A program made the translations under genes and the position numbers. Below the pieces are notes generated by a model, which was not told the DNA's origin, made no database searches, and worked only from the letters and a program-made list of their open reading frames with translations. A stretch of 64,000 nt of DNA from Marinobacter persicus. Its GTDB lineage: Bacteria; Pseudomonadota; Gammaproteobacteria; Pseudomonadales; Oleiphilaceae. Positions 42,794-53,815 of this stretch are shown in pieces (the first letter of the stretch is position 1; every line of letters begins with the position of its first letter). The DNA lies in assembly GCF_900114155.1 (NCBI RefSeq), contig NZ_FOSC01000012.1:1-64000 (forward strand), written 5' to 3'.

Positions 42794-43903
42794 TCACTGT
42801 TCCGGACCATTGGCGTCAAACGCGCCCTTGTGGAAGGTAATGGCTGCTTCCACTTCTTCCAGGCCACACATTTTAGGCTCGTCGGGCGTGGCGCCGGCGA
42901 GTACTTTCAGTACCGAATGCACACCACGGGATAGTGATTCAATGTTGTAACCACCCTCCAGAATCATGGCCAGCCGGCCATGACAGTGTTTGTTGGCAAT
43001 TTGCTGGACCACGCCGGTCATCGCCGCAAACCCCTCGTAAGAGACATTGAGTGCCAGATCAAACCAGTGGGCATCGAAGCCGGCGGACACCAGCACCAGG
43101 TCGGGCTGGAAGTAATCGGCGGCGGGAACCAGAATTTCCCGCATGGCTTTCAGGTAGGCTATGTCGCAGGCGCCACCGGGCATTGGCACGTTCACGGTGG
43201 TGCCTTCGCCGCGCCCGGCTCCCACGTCGGTGAGTGCCCCGGTGCCGGGATAGAAGGGAGCGGCTCGGTGAATGTCGAAAAACAGGACATTCGGGTCGGC
43301 CCAGAAGATGTCCTGTGTGCCGTTGCCGTGATGGGCATCCCAGTCCACGATCAACACCCTTTTGCAACCCAGCACATCCTGCGCGTGGGCGGCGGCAATG
43401 GCCACGTTGTTGAACAGGCAGAAACCACGGGCACGCACCGGCTCCGCGTGGTGGCCGGGCGGGCGAACCACGGCGAAGGCTGAGCCAGCCCGGCCCTCGA
43501 TCACCGCTTCCACGGCGGCGATGGCCGTGCCGGCCGCAACTTCCGCGGCCTGAACACTGCCGGGTGAGACGGCGGTGGTGTCCACGTCCAGCCAGGCACT
43601 TTGGTCACGCAGGGAGAAAATATCGTCCAGAAAGGATTTGGTATGGACCCGGCTCAGCTGGTCCATGGTTGCCGCCTTGCCGGGTTCGATACTGACGCCC
43701 TCAATCGGCTCCCGGGCCAGCAGATCCATGATCGCGGTAATCCGGCCCGGGTGTTCGGGATACTTCCATGGAATGTAAAGCCCCGACAGAATGGACCGTA
43801 CACGTTTGTCCAGCCGGCCGGGGAGAAACTCCGCGTTGGTGTCGGGGAAGTGGGCGAGCATGCGTTCATCGTAGAAAACGATGACGCCGTGTCGTGGTGC
43901 CAC
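42794..43903 (-). CDS. Histone deacetylase-like acetylpolyamine/deacetylase family protein
   Basis: About 369 residues. HDAC signatures are all there: [36 protein letters not shown] (zinc ligands), [10 protein letters not shown] and ILEGGYN. Bacterial members deacetylate polyamines or acetylated metabolites. The frame begins at a TTG (43918), but GGAGGG is spaced well for GTG 43903. It follows the SQR gene closely on the same strand; the pair is not a familiar one. Confidence 0.88.
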   Translation of the reverse strand: MAPRHGVIVFYDERMLAHFPDTNAEFLPGRLDKRVRSILSGLYIPWKYPEHPGRITAIMDLLAREPIEGVSIEPGKAATMDQLSRVHTKSFLDDIFSLRDQSAWLDVDTTAVSPGSVQAAEVAAGTAIAAVEAVIEGRAGSAFAVVRPPGHHAEPVRARGFCLFNNVAIAAAHAQDVLGCKRVLIVDWDAHHGNGTQDIFWADPNVLFFDIHRAAPFYPGTGALTDVGAGRGEGTTVNVPMPGGACDIAYLKAMREILVPAADYFQPDLVLVSAGFDAHWFDLALNVSYEGFAAMTGVVQQIANKHCHGRLAMILEGGYNIESLSRGVHSVLKVLAGATPDEPKMCGLEEVEAAITFHKGAFDANGPEQ

Positions 43904-43922
43904 GCTTTGGCCCTCCAAGGGG

Positions 43923-45194
43923 TCATTTAAGCCTGTCGATGCCCAGCGTCTTCATTACATAGCGTTCGTAGATCGGGTCGCTGGTGCCTGCACGCACTTT
44001 GTGCAGAAAATACTTCTCGAAGGCGATCTTTCCATAATGCACCCATTTGCCCTTTTTCATCCAGTTCACATTGCGTGGTGGAATCTGGGGAATGGCCACG
44101 AATGCGATTCCGGTGTCTCCCATGTCGGCCAGGCATACGGCATTCCAGGTGGCTTCGCTTTCCGGTTCCTGTTCATCCAGGACAGCGCGGATGTTGCGGG
44201 CTGTTGCGGTCACCATGCTTTCGATCATGAAGCCGGTCTTGGGCACGCCCACCGGCAGTGGTGTCTTGCCCGGGGGTGCGATGGCCACGGCAACGCCAAT
44301 GCCCCATATATCGGGGTAGGTGGGGTTGCGCTGATGCTTGTCGATGATGATGAATCCGCGCGGATTCACCAGGCCTTCAATACCTCGTACAGCCTCGATA
44401 CCGGTGAAGGCGGGCAGCATCATGGAATAGTCGAAGGGCAGTTCATGCCGGGTTTTCTCGCTGCCATCGTCGTTCACTTCCACCACGTGCATCAGGCCGT
44501 CTTCGATCTTCTCGACCCGGGCATTACAGATCCAGTTGATGTGGTGCTGGCGCAGTTCCGATTCCAGCATGCTCTTGCTGTCGCCCACGCCCCCCAGGCC
44601 CAGGTGGCCGATATAGGGTTCCGGTGTCACAAAGGTCATCGGGACCTTGTCCCGGAGTTTCCGCTGACGCAGATCCCGATCCATGATGAAGGCATACTCG
44701 TAGGCTGGCCCAAAACAGGAGGCGCCCTGCACCGCGCCGACCACCACCGGGCCAGGGTTCTCCACGAAGGATTGCCAGCGGTTGCGGGCCTTGTCGGCGT
44801 GGTCCACGTGGCAGATGGACTGGGTAAATCCCCCATCCGGCCCGAGCCCCTCCACTTCATCGAACGCCAGCCGTGGCCCGGTGGCAAGAATCAGGTGGTC
44901 GTATTCGACGCTGGAGTCGTCCGCCAGAATCACCTTGCGGCCGTCCGGGTCCACTCGTGTGACGGCGTTGACGATCAGCTCCACCTTGCGTTTGGCCAGG
45001 ACCCCCGCCAGCGGAACCTTGATGTCGTCCGGTTTTCGCCAGTCCACCGCCACCCAGGGGTTGGAGGGGACAAAGTGGAAGTAATCCTTGTCGGAAATCA
45101 TCACGATGCGATCGGTTTTTCGGGCCAGTTCGCGCATCTCGAACGCCATGGGCATGCCGCCCAGGCCGGCACCGACAATCACGATAGTGGCCAT
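43923..45194 (-). CDS. sqr: Sulfide:quinone oxidoreductase family flavoprotein
   Basis: 423 residues. FAD fold [17 protein letters not shown]; the three SQR cysteines are at C128 (SICHVDHA), C160 ([15 protein letters not shown]) and C354 ([12 protein letters not shown]), in register with the well-studied Acidithiobacillus enzyme. It oxidises sulfide to sulfane sulfur or polysulfide and reduces quinone at the membrane. AAAGGAG before the ATG. Divergent from betI. Type assignment within SQRs is open. Confidence 0.85.
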   Translation of the reverse strand: MATIVIVGAGLGGMPMAFEMRELARKTDRIVMISDKDYFHFVPSNPWVAVDWRKPDDIKVPLAGVLAKRKVELIVNAVTRVDPDGRKVILADDSSVEYDHLILATGPRLAFDEVEGLGPDGGFTQSICHVDHADKARNRWQSFVENPGPVVVGAVQGASCFGPAYEYAFIMDRDLRQRKLRDKVPMTFVTPEPYIGHLGLGGVGDSKSMLESELRQHHINWICNARVEKIEDGLMHVVEVNDDGSEKTRHELPFDYSMMLPAFTGIEAVRGIEGLVNPRGFIIIDKHQRNPTYPDIWGIGVAVAIAPPGKTPLPVGVPKTGFMIESMVTATARNIRAVLDEQEPESEATWNAVCLADMGDTGIAFVAIPQIPPRNVNWMKKGKWVHYGKIAFEKYFLHKVRAGTSDPIYERYVMKTLGIDRLK

Positions 45195-45325
45195 CGGATG
45201 CTCCTTTGAATGTTATGACGTGCATGAATAAATTTAGAACACGGTGTTCATCCGCGCTACTGGAAGAAACCGGCACCGGTTTCCTGGTTGTTTGAAATGC
45301 GCACGGCTTTTCTGTAACCTTTTTA

Positions 45326-45345
45326 TTAATTGAACGTTCAATTAA
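45326..45345. promoter_or_regulatory. BetI operator palindrome
   Basis: TTAATTGAACGTTCAATTAA is a perfect 20-bp palindrome containing the ATTGAACGTTCAAT core known for BetI sites. It stands 28 bases before betI and about 130 bases upstream of the divergent sqr start. Confidence 0.88.
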
Positions 45346-45373
45346 CAATATTGAGGGATCAGAGACCGTCGCC

Positions 45374-45967
45374 ATGCCAAAAGTTGGAATGAAAGACACC
45401 CGCCGACAGCAGTTGATTGACGCCACCATGGAGTCGATTGCCGAGCTGGGCATGCAGAACACCACCATTGTCAGCATCAGCAAGCGGGCGGGGATGTCAT
45501 CGGGGATTATCAGTCACTATTTCGGCGGCAAGCAGGGGCTGATTGAAGCAGCCCTGCGCCACCTGCTGGACCAGTTGGGCAGGGAACTGCTGGAGCGCAT
45601 GGCAAAAACCGACGGCTCTCCCGAGCAGCGGCTGGATTGCATCATCGAATCCAACTTCTCGGAATTCCAGCGTTCGGCGCTGGCGGCGAAAACCTGGCTG
45701 AGTTTCTGGTCCCGTGCCATGCATGAGCCGGGGCTGCACCGGTTGCAGCAGATCAACAACGCCCGGCTGTACAGCAATCTCAGGTATTCGTTTGCCCAGG
45801 TACTACCCGCCAACGAGGCCACGGAGGCGGCGCGGCAAACCGCCGCACTGATCGACGGTTTCTGGTTGCGCAGTGCCCTGAGCGCAGACCCGTCCGAGCA
45901 CTTCGAGGCCGGCGAGCGTCTGTGCAAGAAATTCGTCCACGAGACACTGGCCCAGGCCCGCGCCTGA
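45374..45967 (+). CDS. betI: Choline-responsive repressor BetI (TetR family)
   Basis: 197 residues. KDTRRQQLIDATMESIAELGMQNTTIVSISKRAGMSSGIISHYFGGKQGLIEAALRHL is the BetI HTH, almost canonical. The rest is the ligand domain (SALAAKTWLSFWSRAMHEPGLHRLQQINNARLYSNL). It represses the bet genes until choline is present, via the perfect palindrome upstream. Confidence 0.95.
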   Translation: MPKVGMKDTRRQQLIDATMESIAELGMQNTTIVSISKRAGMSSGIISHYFGGKQGLIEAALRHLLDQLGRELLERMAKTDGSPEQRLDCIIESNFSEFQRSALAAKTWLSFWSRAMHEPGLHRLQQINNARLYSNLRYSFAQVLPANEATEAARQTAALIDGFWLRSALSADPSEHFEAGERLCKKFVHETLAQARA

Positions 45968-46028
45968 GCCCATTGAATCAAACGGCCCACAAGGCCTGAA
46001 GTCACCCAATTGAGGGATTTTCCGGATC

Positions 46029-47504
46029 ATGTCTGAAGCAGCAACGGTTCCTGTTGTCCGTAACTTTATCCACGGCCGGTTTCTGGCCAACACCACCGGT
46101 GAAACTTTCCCGGTGGTGAACCCGGCCACCGGCCAGGTGATCTACGAAGTGGAAGTGGCCGATGAGGCCATCCAGCAGGCGGCCATTGAAAGCGCCCGCG
46201 CCGGCTTTGCCCAGTGGTCCGCCATGCCCATGGTCGAGCGCAGCCGGATCCTGCTCAAGGCCGTGGCGATACTGCGCGAGCGCAATGACGAACTGGCGGC
46301 GGTGGAAGTGAAGGACACCGGTAAGCCCTGGCAGGAAGCCGAAGCGGTGGATGTGACCACCGGTGCCGATGCCATCGAATTTTTCGCCGGCCTGGCGCCG
46401 TCCATCGAGGGCAACCAGCAGGATCTGGGCGGTGACTTCTATTACACCCGCCGGGAACCGCTGGGGATCTGTGCCGGTATTGGCGCTTGGAACTACCCGC
46501 TGCAGATTGCCTGCTGGAAGTCCGCGCCGGCGCTGGCCACCGGCAACGCCATGATCTTCAAGCCCTCCGAGGAAACCCCCATGGGTGCGGTGAAGCTGGC
46601 GGAAATCTTCACCGAGGCCGGTGTGCCGGCGGGCGTGTTCAACGTGGTGCAGGGCGCTGCCGAAGTGGGGCAGTGGCTGACCCACAGCCCGGCCATCGCC
46701 AAGGTGTCGTTCACCGGCGAGGTGGGTACTGGCAAAAAGGTCATGGAAGCCTCCGCCTCCACCCTGAAAGACGTGACCATGGAACTGGGCGGCAAGTCGC
46801 CGCTGATCATCTTCGATGACGCCGACCTGGAGAACGCCATCTCCGCCGCCATGGTGGGCAACTTCTACACCCAGGGCGAGATCTGCACCAACGGCACCCG
46901 GGTGTTCGTCCACGAAGACATCTACCCGGCCTTCATGGAGCGCCTGCTGGAGCGCACCCGCAAGAACATCCTGCCGGGCGATCCCATGGACCCGAACACC
47001 AACTTCGGTGCCCTGATCTCCAAAAAACACCAGGAGCTGGTGCTGGACTACATCGCCAGGGGCCTGTCCGAAGGCGCCACCCTGAGCCACGGTGGCCGGG
47101 CGTTCGAGCCGGAGGATTCGAAAGGCGGTTACTTCGTGGAGCCGACCATTTTCACCGACTGCTCCGACGACATGACCATCGTGCGCGAGGAGATCTTCGG
47201 GCCGGTGATGTCGGTGCTGACTTTCCGCGATGAAGACGAGGTGATCGCCCGGGCCAACAACACCGACACCGGCCTGGCCGCCGGCGTGTTCACCAACGAC
47301 ATCCGCCGCGCCCACCGGGTGATTCACCGCATCCAGGCGGGTATCTGCTGGATCAACAGTTACGGCGAGTCCCCGGCAGAAATGCCCGTGGGCGGTTACA
47401 AACTCTCGGGCATCGGCCGGGAAAACGGGCGCGTGACCCTGGACCACTACACCCAGATCAAATCGGTGTACGTGGGCATGAAAGATATCGATGCGCCCTT
47501 TTAA
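46029..47504 (+). CDS. betB: Betaine aldehyde dehydrogenase
   Basis: 491 residues. ALDH signatures: [53 protein letters not shown] with the general-base Glu, and the catalytic Cys in [16 protein letters not shown]. Oxidises betaine aldehyde to glycine betaine (NAD(P)+), the second step of choline oxidation. Between betI and betA in the usual order. Confidence 0.96.
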   Translation: MSEAATVPVVRNFIHGRFLANTTGETFPVVNPATGQVIYEVEVADEAIQQAAIESARAGFAQWSAMPMVERSRILLKAVAILRERNDELAAVEVKDTGKPWQEAEAVDVTTGADAIEFFAGLAPSIEGNQQDLGGDFYYTRREPLGICAGIGAWNYPLQIACWKSAPALATGNAMIFKPSEETPMGAVKLAEIFTEAGVPAGVFNVVQGAAEVGQWLTHSPAIAKVSFTGEVGTGKKVMEASASTLKDVTMELGGKSPLIIFDDADLENAISAAMVGNFYTQGEICTNGTRVFVHEDIYPAFMERLLERTRKNILPGDPMDPNTNFGALISKKHQELVLDYIARGLSEGATLSHGGRAFEPEDSKGGYFVEPTIFTDCSDDMTIVREEIFGPVMSVLTFRDEDEVIARANNTDTGLAAGVFTNDIRRAHRVIHRIQAGICWINSYGESPAEMPVGGYKLSGIGRENGRVTLDHYTQIKSVYVGMKDIDAPF

Positions 47505-47531
47505 CCCCGCAGGCCACAGAGGAGTACGCGT

Positions 47532-49217
47532 ATGAAAGAAGCACAATACGACTACATCATTGTGGGTGCGGGCTCGGCCGGTTGTGTGCTGGCCAACCGG
47601 CTCACCGAAGACTCGAACAACCGGGTGCTGCTGCTGGAAACCGGCGGCAGCGACAAGAGCATCTTCATCCAGATGCCCACCGCCCTGTCCATTCCCATGA
47701 ACACCAAAAAGTACGCCTGGCAGTTCCACACCGAGCCGGAGCCCTATCTGGACAACCGCGAAATGCACTGCCCCCGGGGCAAGGTGCTGGGCGGTTCATC
47801 CTCCATCAACGGCATGGTGTATGTGCGCGGCCACGCCCGGGATTTCGATGAGTGGCAAGCCGAAGGCGCGGACGGCTGGAATTACGCCAACGTATTGCCC
47901 TACTTCAAAAAAGCGGAAACCTGGGCCTTTGGTGGCGATGACTACCGGGGCGGCGAGGGTCCGCTGGGTGTGAACAACGGCAACAACATGCTGAACCCAC
48001 TGTACTCGGCCTTTGTTCAGGCAGGTGTGGATGCCGGGTACATGGAAACCAAGGATTACAACGGTGCCCGCCAGGAAGGCTTCGGCCCCATGCACATGAC
48101 GGTGAAAAACGGTCGTCGCTGGTCCACGGCGAATGCTTACCTGCGCCCGGCCATGGCCCGGGACAACCTGACTGTGGTCACCCACGCCCAGGTGCACCGG
48201 GTGCTGCTGGAGGGCAAGACCGCCACCGGCGTGCGCTACGAACAGGGTGGCAAGGTGCATGAGGCCCAGGCTGGCAAAGAAGTGATTCTGTCCGCCGGCT
48301 CCATCGGCTCGCCGCACCTGCTGCAACTCTCCGGCATTGGTAACCCGGAGGTGCTGAAGCAGGCAGGCATCGACGTGCAGCACGAACTGCCCGGCGTGGG
48401 CGAGAACCTGCAGGATCATCTGGAGTTCTACTTCCAGTTCCGCTGCAAGCAGCCGGTGTCGCTGAACCGCAAGCTGGACTGGTGGAACAAGTTCAAGATC
48501 GGCGTGCGCTGGATCCTGCGCAAGGACGGTCTGGGTGCCACCAACCACTTCGAGTCCTGTGGCTTTATCCGCTCCAAGGCGGGCGTGGAGTGGCCGGACC
48601 TGCAATACCACTTCCTGCCGGCCGCCATGCGCTACGACGGTAAGGAAGCGTTTTCCGGGGACGGTTTCCAACTGCACATCGGCCACAACAAGCCCAAAAG
48701 CCGGGGCTTTGTGCGCGTGCAGTCGGCCGACCCGAAGCAGTCACCGCGCATCCGCTTTAATTACCTGCAACACGAGGATGACCGCGAAGGCTTCCGTGAC
48801 TGCGTGCGCCTGACCCGGGAGATCATCAACCAGCCGGCCATGGACGCCTACCGGGGCGCGGAAATCCAGCCCGGTGAGCAGATCACCAGTGACGAAGACA
48901 TCGATGCCTTTGTCCGCCAGGCGGTGGAGAGCGCTTATCACCCGTCCTGCACCTGCAAGATGGGCACCGACGAGCTGGCGGTGGTGGACCCGGACACCCG
49001 GGTGCGCGGCATCGACAATCTAAGGGTGGTGGACTCGTCCATCTTCCCGACCATTCCCAACGGCAACCTGAACGCGCCCACCATCATGGTGGCTGAGCGG
49101 GCCGCCGACCTCATTCGGGGCAGGGAGCCCCTGCCGGCCTCGGCCGCACCGGTCGACATGGACGCCCAGTGGCAAGTGCACCAACGCCCTGGCCAGGCCA
49201 AACGGGCGCATCCCTAG
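47532..49217 (+). CDS. betA: Choline dehydrogenase
   Basis: 561 residues, GMC oxidoreductase. FAD site [20 protein letters not shown] signatures [26 protein letters not shown] and [17 protein letters not shown], active-site [11 protein letters not shown] and [22 protein letters not shown]. Membrane-associated; oxidises choline to betaine aldehyde. GAGGAG before the ATG. Last enzyme of the bet operon. Confidence 0.96.
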   Translation: MKEAQYDYIIVGAGSAGCVLANRLTEDSNNRVLLLETGGSDKSIFIQMPTALSIPMNTKKYAWQFHTEPEPYLDNREMHCPRGKVLGGSSSINGMVYVRGHARDFDEWQAEGADGWNYANVLPYFKKAETWAFGGDDYRGGEGPLGVNNGNNMLNPLYSAFVQAGVDAGYMETKDYNGARQEGFGPMHMTVKNGRRWSTANAYLRPAMARDNLTVVTHAQVHRVLLEGKTATGVRYEQGGKVHEAQAGKEVILSAGSIGSPHLLQLSGIGNPEVLKQAGIDVQHELPGVGENLQDHLEFYFQFRCKQPVSLNRKLDWWNKFKIGVRWILRKDGLGATNHFESCGFIRSKAGVEWPDLQYHFLPAAMRYDGKEAFSGDGFQLHIGHNKPKSRGFVRVQSADPKQSPRIRFNYLQHEDDREGFRDCVRLTREIINQPAMDAYRGAEIQPGEQITSDEDIDAFVRQAVESAYHPSCTCKMGTDELAVVDPDTRVRGIDNLRVVDSSIFPTIPNGNLNAPTIMVAERAADLIRGREPLPASAAPVDMDAQWQVHQRPGQAKRAHP

Positions 49218-49237
49218 CTATTCCGCGACCGTGATCC

Positions 49238-49339
49238 TACCCCGAGTGCGCAACGCGCCCGGGTAGCAAGCCCTCAGGATTTCCCTATCAGCGCAACGGC
49301 CTTGTGCCGTTCTCGGGCGCCGGATAGGCAAGTCCTGGG
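49238..49339. repeat. Structured intergenic sequence after betA
   Basis: CTACCC/GGGTAG (49238-49243, 49262-49267) encloses a GC-rich loop. A second imperfect inverted repeat pairs CCCTCAGGA-CCTATC (from 49272) with GATAGG-TCCTGGG (to 49339). Neither has a T run; probably termination or mRNA-stability structures between betA and the transporter gene, or an old palindromic repeat. Confidence 0.45.
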
Positions 49340-49436
49340 TTTGTGTCCGATTCGAAATAAGCAGCGCTTAATCAAGTAGAGGAGGAACACCCATGCTGTG
49401 CTTTATACTGAGTAGTACCAACCGGAGGCTGAGCGT

Positions 49437-50654
49437 ATGACACTCTGGTTATCGTCTGGTCTGATTTTCACCTTCGCCGCCATTGCCCTGATTCTGTACA
49501 AATGGTGGGACATGCAGTGCATCGGCGTGACGCCGGTTCGCACGCTGGTCTTCATTGCCATCCTGTTCACCTCCGGCCTGGACGTGGGGCTGATCATGTT
49601 CCCGCTGACCGAGTTCGGCGGCTATGGCAATGTCTCGGACAACCCGGAATACGGCTTCGCAAACCCGCTGGCCATTGAATTTGGCTTCTGGGCGTTCCTG
49701 ATCTGGGGCTTTTATTTCCTGACCTGCTTCTACTTCGCCATCATCGAGCCGAGAGTGCAGTTCTTTGAAATCCCGGTGGTGAAGTTCATCAACAACGTGG
49801 TGATCATTGGCACCTGTGCGTTTACAGCCTATCTGCTACTGGCGAACCTGCCGTGGTATCTGCCGCAGCTGAGCAGTGACGACGGGGTAGTGCCGGCGTT
49901 TTATGTCATCGTATTCCTGTCGATTGCGCTGGCGGTCTATTCCAGTTCGAAGATCAAGTACGTGCGCATCCTGAGTGTGGGCTCCAGTATTCTGTTCATC
50001 GCACTCATCATCGGTATGTGGTTCCGGGCGTTTGTGCTCGGGCAGGGCTCGCCGGCGGACTTCTTTGGCACGGCGGGCATGCTGGGGGACTATTTCGGAA
50101 ACCTGCACCAGTTTGTGCTGCCGATTAACGACTACCACGAGTTCTATCTGTTCTGGTGGTTCGCCTGGAGCATCATGATTGGCCAGTTCACCGCGCGCTT
50201 TGTGTCCGGTATCAAGACCTGGCAGCTGCTGCTGGCCATGCTGGTGGTGCCGTCCATCGCCATTGGCGTGTGGTTCAGTGTGCTGTACTACTACCACGCC
50301 GAGGGGCTGAAGATTGCCGCGTTCACCAATGTTGCCATGATCTCGGTCGGGGTGCTGATGGTGATCAACTCGCTGGATTCGCTGATCCGCCTGTACACCG
50401 ATAACCTGAACCTGACGGCGAAGCGCCTGGGCCGGGTGAACTACGTGATCTTCAACCTGGTGGCACTGGTCGGGCTGACCCTGCTGTTCCAGCTGGATTT
50501 CCTGCGCATCCAGTGGGTGGGGGCGCTGGTGATTGCCCTGTATTTCACCTGTTTTGCCTACATTCTGCTGAAGAAGCGCAAGGAAGTGGCGGCCATCAAG
50601 GCGTCACCGGAAGACAACATTCTGGACTTCCACCGGGTGGAACTGGCGGGCTAA
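49437..50654 (+). CDS. Short divergent BCCT-type (choline/betaine) transporter
   Basis: 405 residues, about ten to eleven membrane helices, shorter than the usual 500-680 for BCCT carriers. EFGFWAFLIWGFYFLTCFYFAIIEPRVQFF and WWFAWSIMIGQFTARFVSGIKTWQLLLAMLVVPSIAIGVWFSVLYYY match the BCCT Trp-rich helix and following loop. Its place after betIBA and the GGAGG start suggest uptake of choline or betaine with a reduced architecture. The Gly-rich Na+/substrate motifs of standard BetT are not obvious. Confidence 0.65.
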   Translation: MTLWLSSGLIFTFAAIALILYKWWDMQCIGVTPVRTLVFIAILFTSGLDVGLIMFPLTEFGGYGNVSDNPEYGFANPLAIEFGFWAFLIWGFYFLTCFYFAIIEPRVQFFEIPVVKFINNVVIIGTCAFTAYLLLANLPWYLPQLSSDDGVVPAFYVIVFLSIALAVYSSSKIKYVRILSVGSSILFIALIIGMWFRAFVLGQGSPADFFGTAGMLGDYFGNLHQFVLPINDYHEFYLFWWFAWSIMIGQFTARFVSGIKTWQLLLAMLVVPSIAIGVWFSVLYYYHAEGLKIAAFTNVAMISVGVLMVINSLDSLIRLYTDNLNLTAKRLGRVNYVIFNLVALVGLTLLFQLDFLRIQWVGALVIALYFTCFAYILLKKRKEVAAIKASPEDNILDFHRVELAG

Positions 50655-53600
50655 CGCCCGCTGTCTTTGAATGCGTGATAGTAGAGAACCGGCACCAGCA
50701 CCAGGGTCAGCAGGGTGGATACCAGCACCCCGCTGGCCAGGGTGAGCCCCAGCGGCTCCAGGGCCGGTTCGAAAATCAGCACGCCGCTGCCGAACATGAC
50801 GGTGGCGGCGGTGAGCAGGATCGGGCGGGTGCGCTGGGCGCCGGCCTGAATCACCGCTTCTTTCAATTCCATGCCTTCCTCCAGCCGCTGCTGAATAAAG
50901 TCCACCAGCAGAATGGCGTTGCGAGTGACAATCCCGCCCAATGCAATGACCCCCAGTACGCCCGTGCCGGCAATGTTGATACCCCACAGCCAGTGGGCCG
51001 GAATCACGCCGATAAAAATCAGCGGAATCGGTAGCATAATCAGCACCGGTAACCGGTAGGAGCGGAACCAGCCGGCCAGCAGCACGTAAATCAGCACCAT
51101 CACCACCAGCCCGGCCACGCCCAGGTCCCGGTAGACATCCCGGGTCATTTCCCATTCACCGGACCAGTAGCCGGTGGTTTCCCGGGTGCTGTCCGGCAGG
51201 TTCAGCCAGCGCACGTCGATATCGGGCCAGTGGTCGCTGCTGAAGGATTCCATCTGCACCGCCGTGGGCTGTGCCACGGAGCGGTCCAGGTCGGCAAATA
51301 CGGTGGTCACCGGCATCAGGTCGCGGCGAAAACGGGCCTGGTCGCCACCGGTGTGCTCAAAATCCAGCACCGATTCCAGCGAGACCGGCTGGTTCTGCCG
51401 GCCGATGACGTACAGGCTGCGAATGGCCTGCTCGGAATCCCGGTCGGCCTTGTCCAGGCGCAGGACGATGGGCATCGGGTCTCGGCCGTAGTCGTGGCTG
51501 GCCCAGTCGCCCAGGGTTTCGCCGGCAATGGCCAGGCGCAATGTGCGGGTCACCTCCGCCGGCACCACGCCGAAGGTGGCCGCGCGTTCGGGGTCGACGT
51601 GCAGGTTCAGTCGCGGCAGGGCGGCGGTCGGGCTCTGGCTGGTGGCAATCACGCCCTCCTGTTCGGCCAGCCATTGCTCGAGCTTGTCGGCGGCGGCCTG
51701 GCGGCTTTGCGGGTCCGGGCCGTAGATCTCGGCGGTAATGGCCCGGTCACTGGCGGGGCCGGAGGGAATGCGGCCGATGTGGCCGGTGGCGTTGTGGGGC
51801 TCCAGCCAGTCGTCCAGTTGTTGGGCGATCTCCCGATTGATCTGGTAGCTCTGGCGCTCGCGCTCTTCTTCGGGCACCAGATTGACGTGCAGGATCAGGT
51901 CCCTCGGTGCCTTGCGCTCGGGTGCGGTGAGGGTTTCCGGCGGGTAGATCATTGGTGCCATCAGGCCGGAATACACCGTGACCCCGCGCAGTTCCGGTAT
52001 CTGAGCCAGTTTCCGGTTCAGGTCCGAGGCGGTGCTCAGAGAATCAGTGAGGGTGGCGCTGGCCGGAAGTTCCACATCCACGGCAAACACGTTGCGATCC
52101 AGCAGGGGGGTCAGGCCGATCTGCACGGTACGCATGGCCACCAGCGACAGGCTGGCCAGCAGCAGAACGATCAGCCCCAGGTAGAACAGCCAGCGCAGGG
52201 AGGCAAACCGAAGAAAGGGCTCCATGAGACGGCGGTACTGGCCCACAAAGCCGCTCTCGGGGGCGGATTCCGTGGCGCCGTTGTTCGGGTTTTGGCCGGC
52301 CTTGACCTTCAACAGACGGTAGCCGAAGTAGGGGGTAATGGTCAGGGCCACCAGCAGGGAGAACAGCACGGCGGCGGAGGCCCCGACCGGAATGGCCCGC
52401 ACGTACTGGCCCATTTCGCCGGTGATGTAGGCGGTGGGGAGTAGGGTGGCCACCACCAGCAAGTCCGCCAGAATGGTGGGGTTGCCCACCTCGTCGATGG
52501 CTTTCACCGTCAGCTCCCGGGTTTTTTCTCCGGCGCGCTGGAAATGCCGGGCGACGTTTTCCAGCATCACCACCGCGTCGTCCGAGAGAATGCCGATGGC
52601 CAGGATCATGGCGGCAATGGACACCGGGTTCAGGGTGAAGCCAAGGTAGTTGTACAGGTAGGGCACCACCGCCAGGGACACCGGCATCATGATGGCGATG
52701 ATGGTTGCCGCGCGCCAGCCCAGGCCAAGCCAGATAATGCCCACTACCACCAGGGTGCCGCTCAGCAGTTGGGACAGGACACTGTACACCCGTTTGGCGG
52801 CATCGGCGCCGGCGTCGTGGGTGATGTCCAGGTGCACATCCGAGGGCAGGGTGTCGTCGCTGAAGGTCTGTAACCGTTCAATGATGGTCTCGGTGATGTC
52901 ACTGACGTTGTGCCCGGCCAGGGTGGTGACCGCCAGGGTGACGGCCGGGTAGGGGGCGGAAAAGCCTTTTTGCCAGTGCAGCACGGCCTGGTTCTCTTCC
53001 ACTCGCCCGGCACGCAGTTGGGCCACCTGTTCCAGGTAGACCGGGCCGCCGCCGTCGTGGCCCACGGGTATTCGCCCGAGCTGCTCCAGGTTATCCAGGC
53101 TGAGACCGGCCTGCAGGTCGGTCACCGGGCTGCCCTCCAGGCGGCCGGTGGGAACCTGCCGGTTGGCGCCGGCCACGGCCTCGGCCAACTGATTCAGGGG
53201 AATCCTGCGGGCCGCCAGTTCCGCCGGGTCCGGCAGAATTTCGATAGCGGCCTTGTCGCCCCCGAAGCGCTGCACATCCCGTACGCCGGGTATTCGCAGC
53301 AGCTCTGCCGAAAGCTCGGTGGCCATGTCTTCCAGCCCGTTGGGGCCCACGGTTTTGCTGCTGAGGGTGGCCATCAGCACCACCAGCCGCGATTCGCCGA
53401 AGGTTTCAATGGTGGGTGAACCGGCCGTGGCCGGCAGTTCGGTGGCGTGGGCGCCAAACAGCTCGTCCAGTTGGGAATAGGCCTTGTTTTTCGGGGTGCC
53501 CGCTTCGAATTCCACCGATAACAGGGCCGCGTGACTGGAACTGCTGCTGCGCACTTCGCTGACCGTCTCCAGCTCACGAACCCAGCCGGCGGCCTTTCGG

Positions 53601-53815
53601 GCCAGCTGGTTGTCCACACGTTCAACACCGGCACCGGGCCAGGGAATCAGCACGGTGGCGGTGGGCACGTCGATGTCCGGGCGGTCTTCCCGGGGGGTGA
53701 CCAGCAGGGCGTAACCGCCCAGCAGCAGGCAGGCGATGACAAACAGCGGAACAATGGGGGAGGCCAGCAAACGCTGGGCAATGCGCCCGGCCAGTCCGGG
53801 TTTATCGCTTGCCAT
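50651..53815 (-). CDS. RND efflux pump inner-membrane transporter
   Basis: About 1054 residues, twelve TMs and two large periplasmic loops. LLVTPREDRPDIDVPTATVLIPWPGAG near the start, TM4 with GILSDDAVVMLENVARH (proton-relay acidic pair), and MFGSGVLIFEPALEPLGLTLASGVLVSTLLTLVLVPVLYYH at the end. It belongs to the HAE-type drug/organic efflux branch rather than heavy-metal CzcA, though the substrate is not fixed. ATG 53815 overlaps the adaptor stop. Converges with the BCCT-like gene by 4 bases. Confidence 0.9.
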   Translation of the reverse strand: MASDKPGLAGRIAQRLLASPIVPLFVIACLLLGGYALLVTPREDRPDIDVPTATVLIPWPGAGVERVDNQLARKAAGWVRELETVSEVRSSSSSHAALLSVEFEAGTPKNKAYSQLDELFGAHATELPATAGSPTIETFGESRLVVLMATLSSKTVGPNGLEDMATELSAELLRIPGVRDVQRFGGDKAAIEILPDPAELAARRIPLNQLAEAVAGANRQVPTGRLEGSPVTDLQAGLSLDNLEQLGRIPVGHDGGGPVYLEQVAQLRAGRVEENQAVLHWQKGFSAPYPAVTLAVTTLAGHNVSDITETIIERLQTFSDDTLPSDVHLDITHDAGADAAKRVYSVLSQLLSGTLVVVGIIWLGLGWRAATIIAIMMPVSLAVVPYLYNYLGFTLNPVSIAAMILAIGILSDDAVVMLENVARHFQRAGEKTRELTVKAIDEVGNPTILADLLVVATLLPTAYITGEMGQYVRAIPVGASAAVLFSLLVALTITPYFGYRLLKVKAGQNPNNGATESAPESGFVGQYRRLMEPFLRFASLRWLFYLGLIVLLLASLSLVAMRTVQIGLTPLLDRNVFAVDVELPASATLTDSLSTASDLNRKLAQIPELRGVTVYSGLMAPMIYPPETLTAPERKAPRDLILHVNLVPEEERERQSYQINREIAQQLDDWLEPHNATGHIGRIPSGPASDRAITAEIYGPDPQSRQAAADKLEQWLAEQEGVIATSQSPTAALPRLNLHVDPERAATFGVVPAEVTRTLRLAIAGETLGDWASHDYGRDPMPIVLRLDKADRDSEQAIRSLYVIGRQNQPVSLESVLDFEHTGGDQARFRRDLMPVTTVFADLDRSVAQPTAVQMESFSSDHWPDIDVRWLNLPDSTRETTGYWSGEWEMTRDVYRDLGVAGLVVMVLIYVLLAGWFRSYRLPVLIMLPIPLIFIGVIPAHWLWGINIAGTGVLGVIALGGIVTRNAILLVDFIQQRLEEGMELKEAVIQAGAQRTRPILLTAATVMFGSGVLIFEPALEPLGLTLASGVLVSTLLTLVLVPVLYYHAFKDSGR

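Noticed and set aside
46002-47768. 588-residue open frame on the minus strand
   Set aside because: It is the complementary shadow of betB and the start of betA, with His/Gly/Val-rich composition typical of antisense frames in GC-rich genes.
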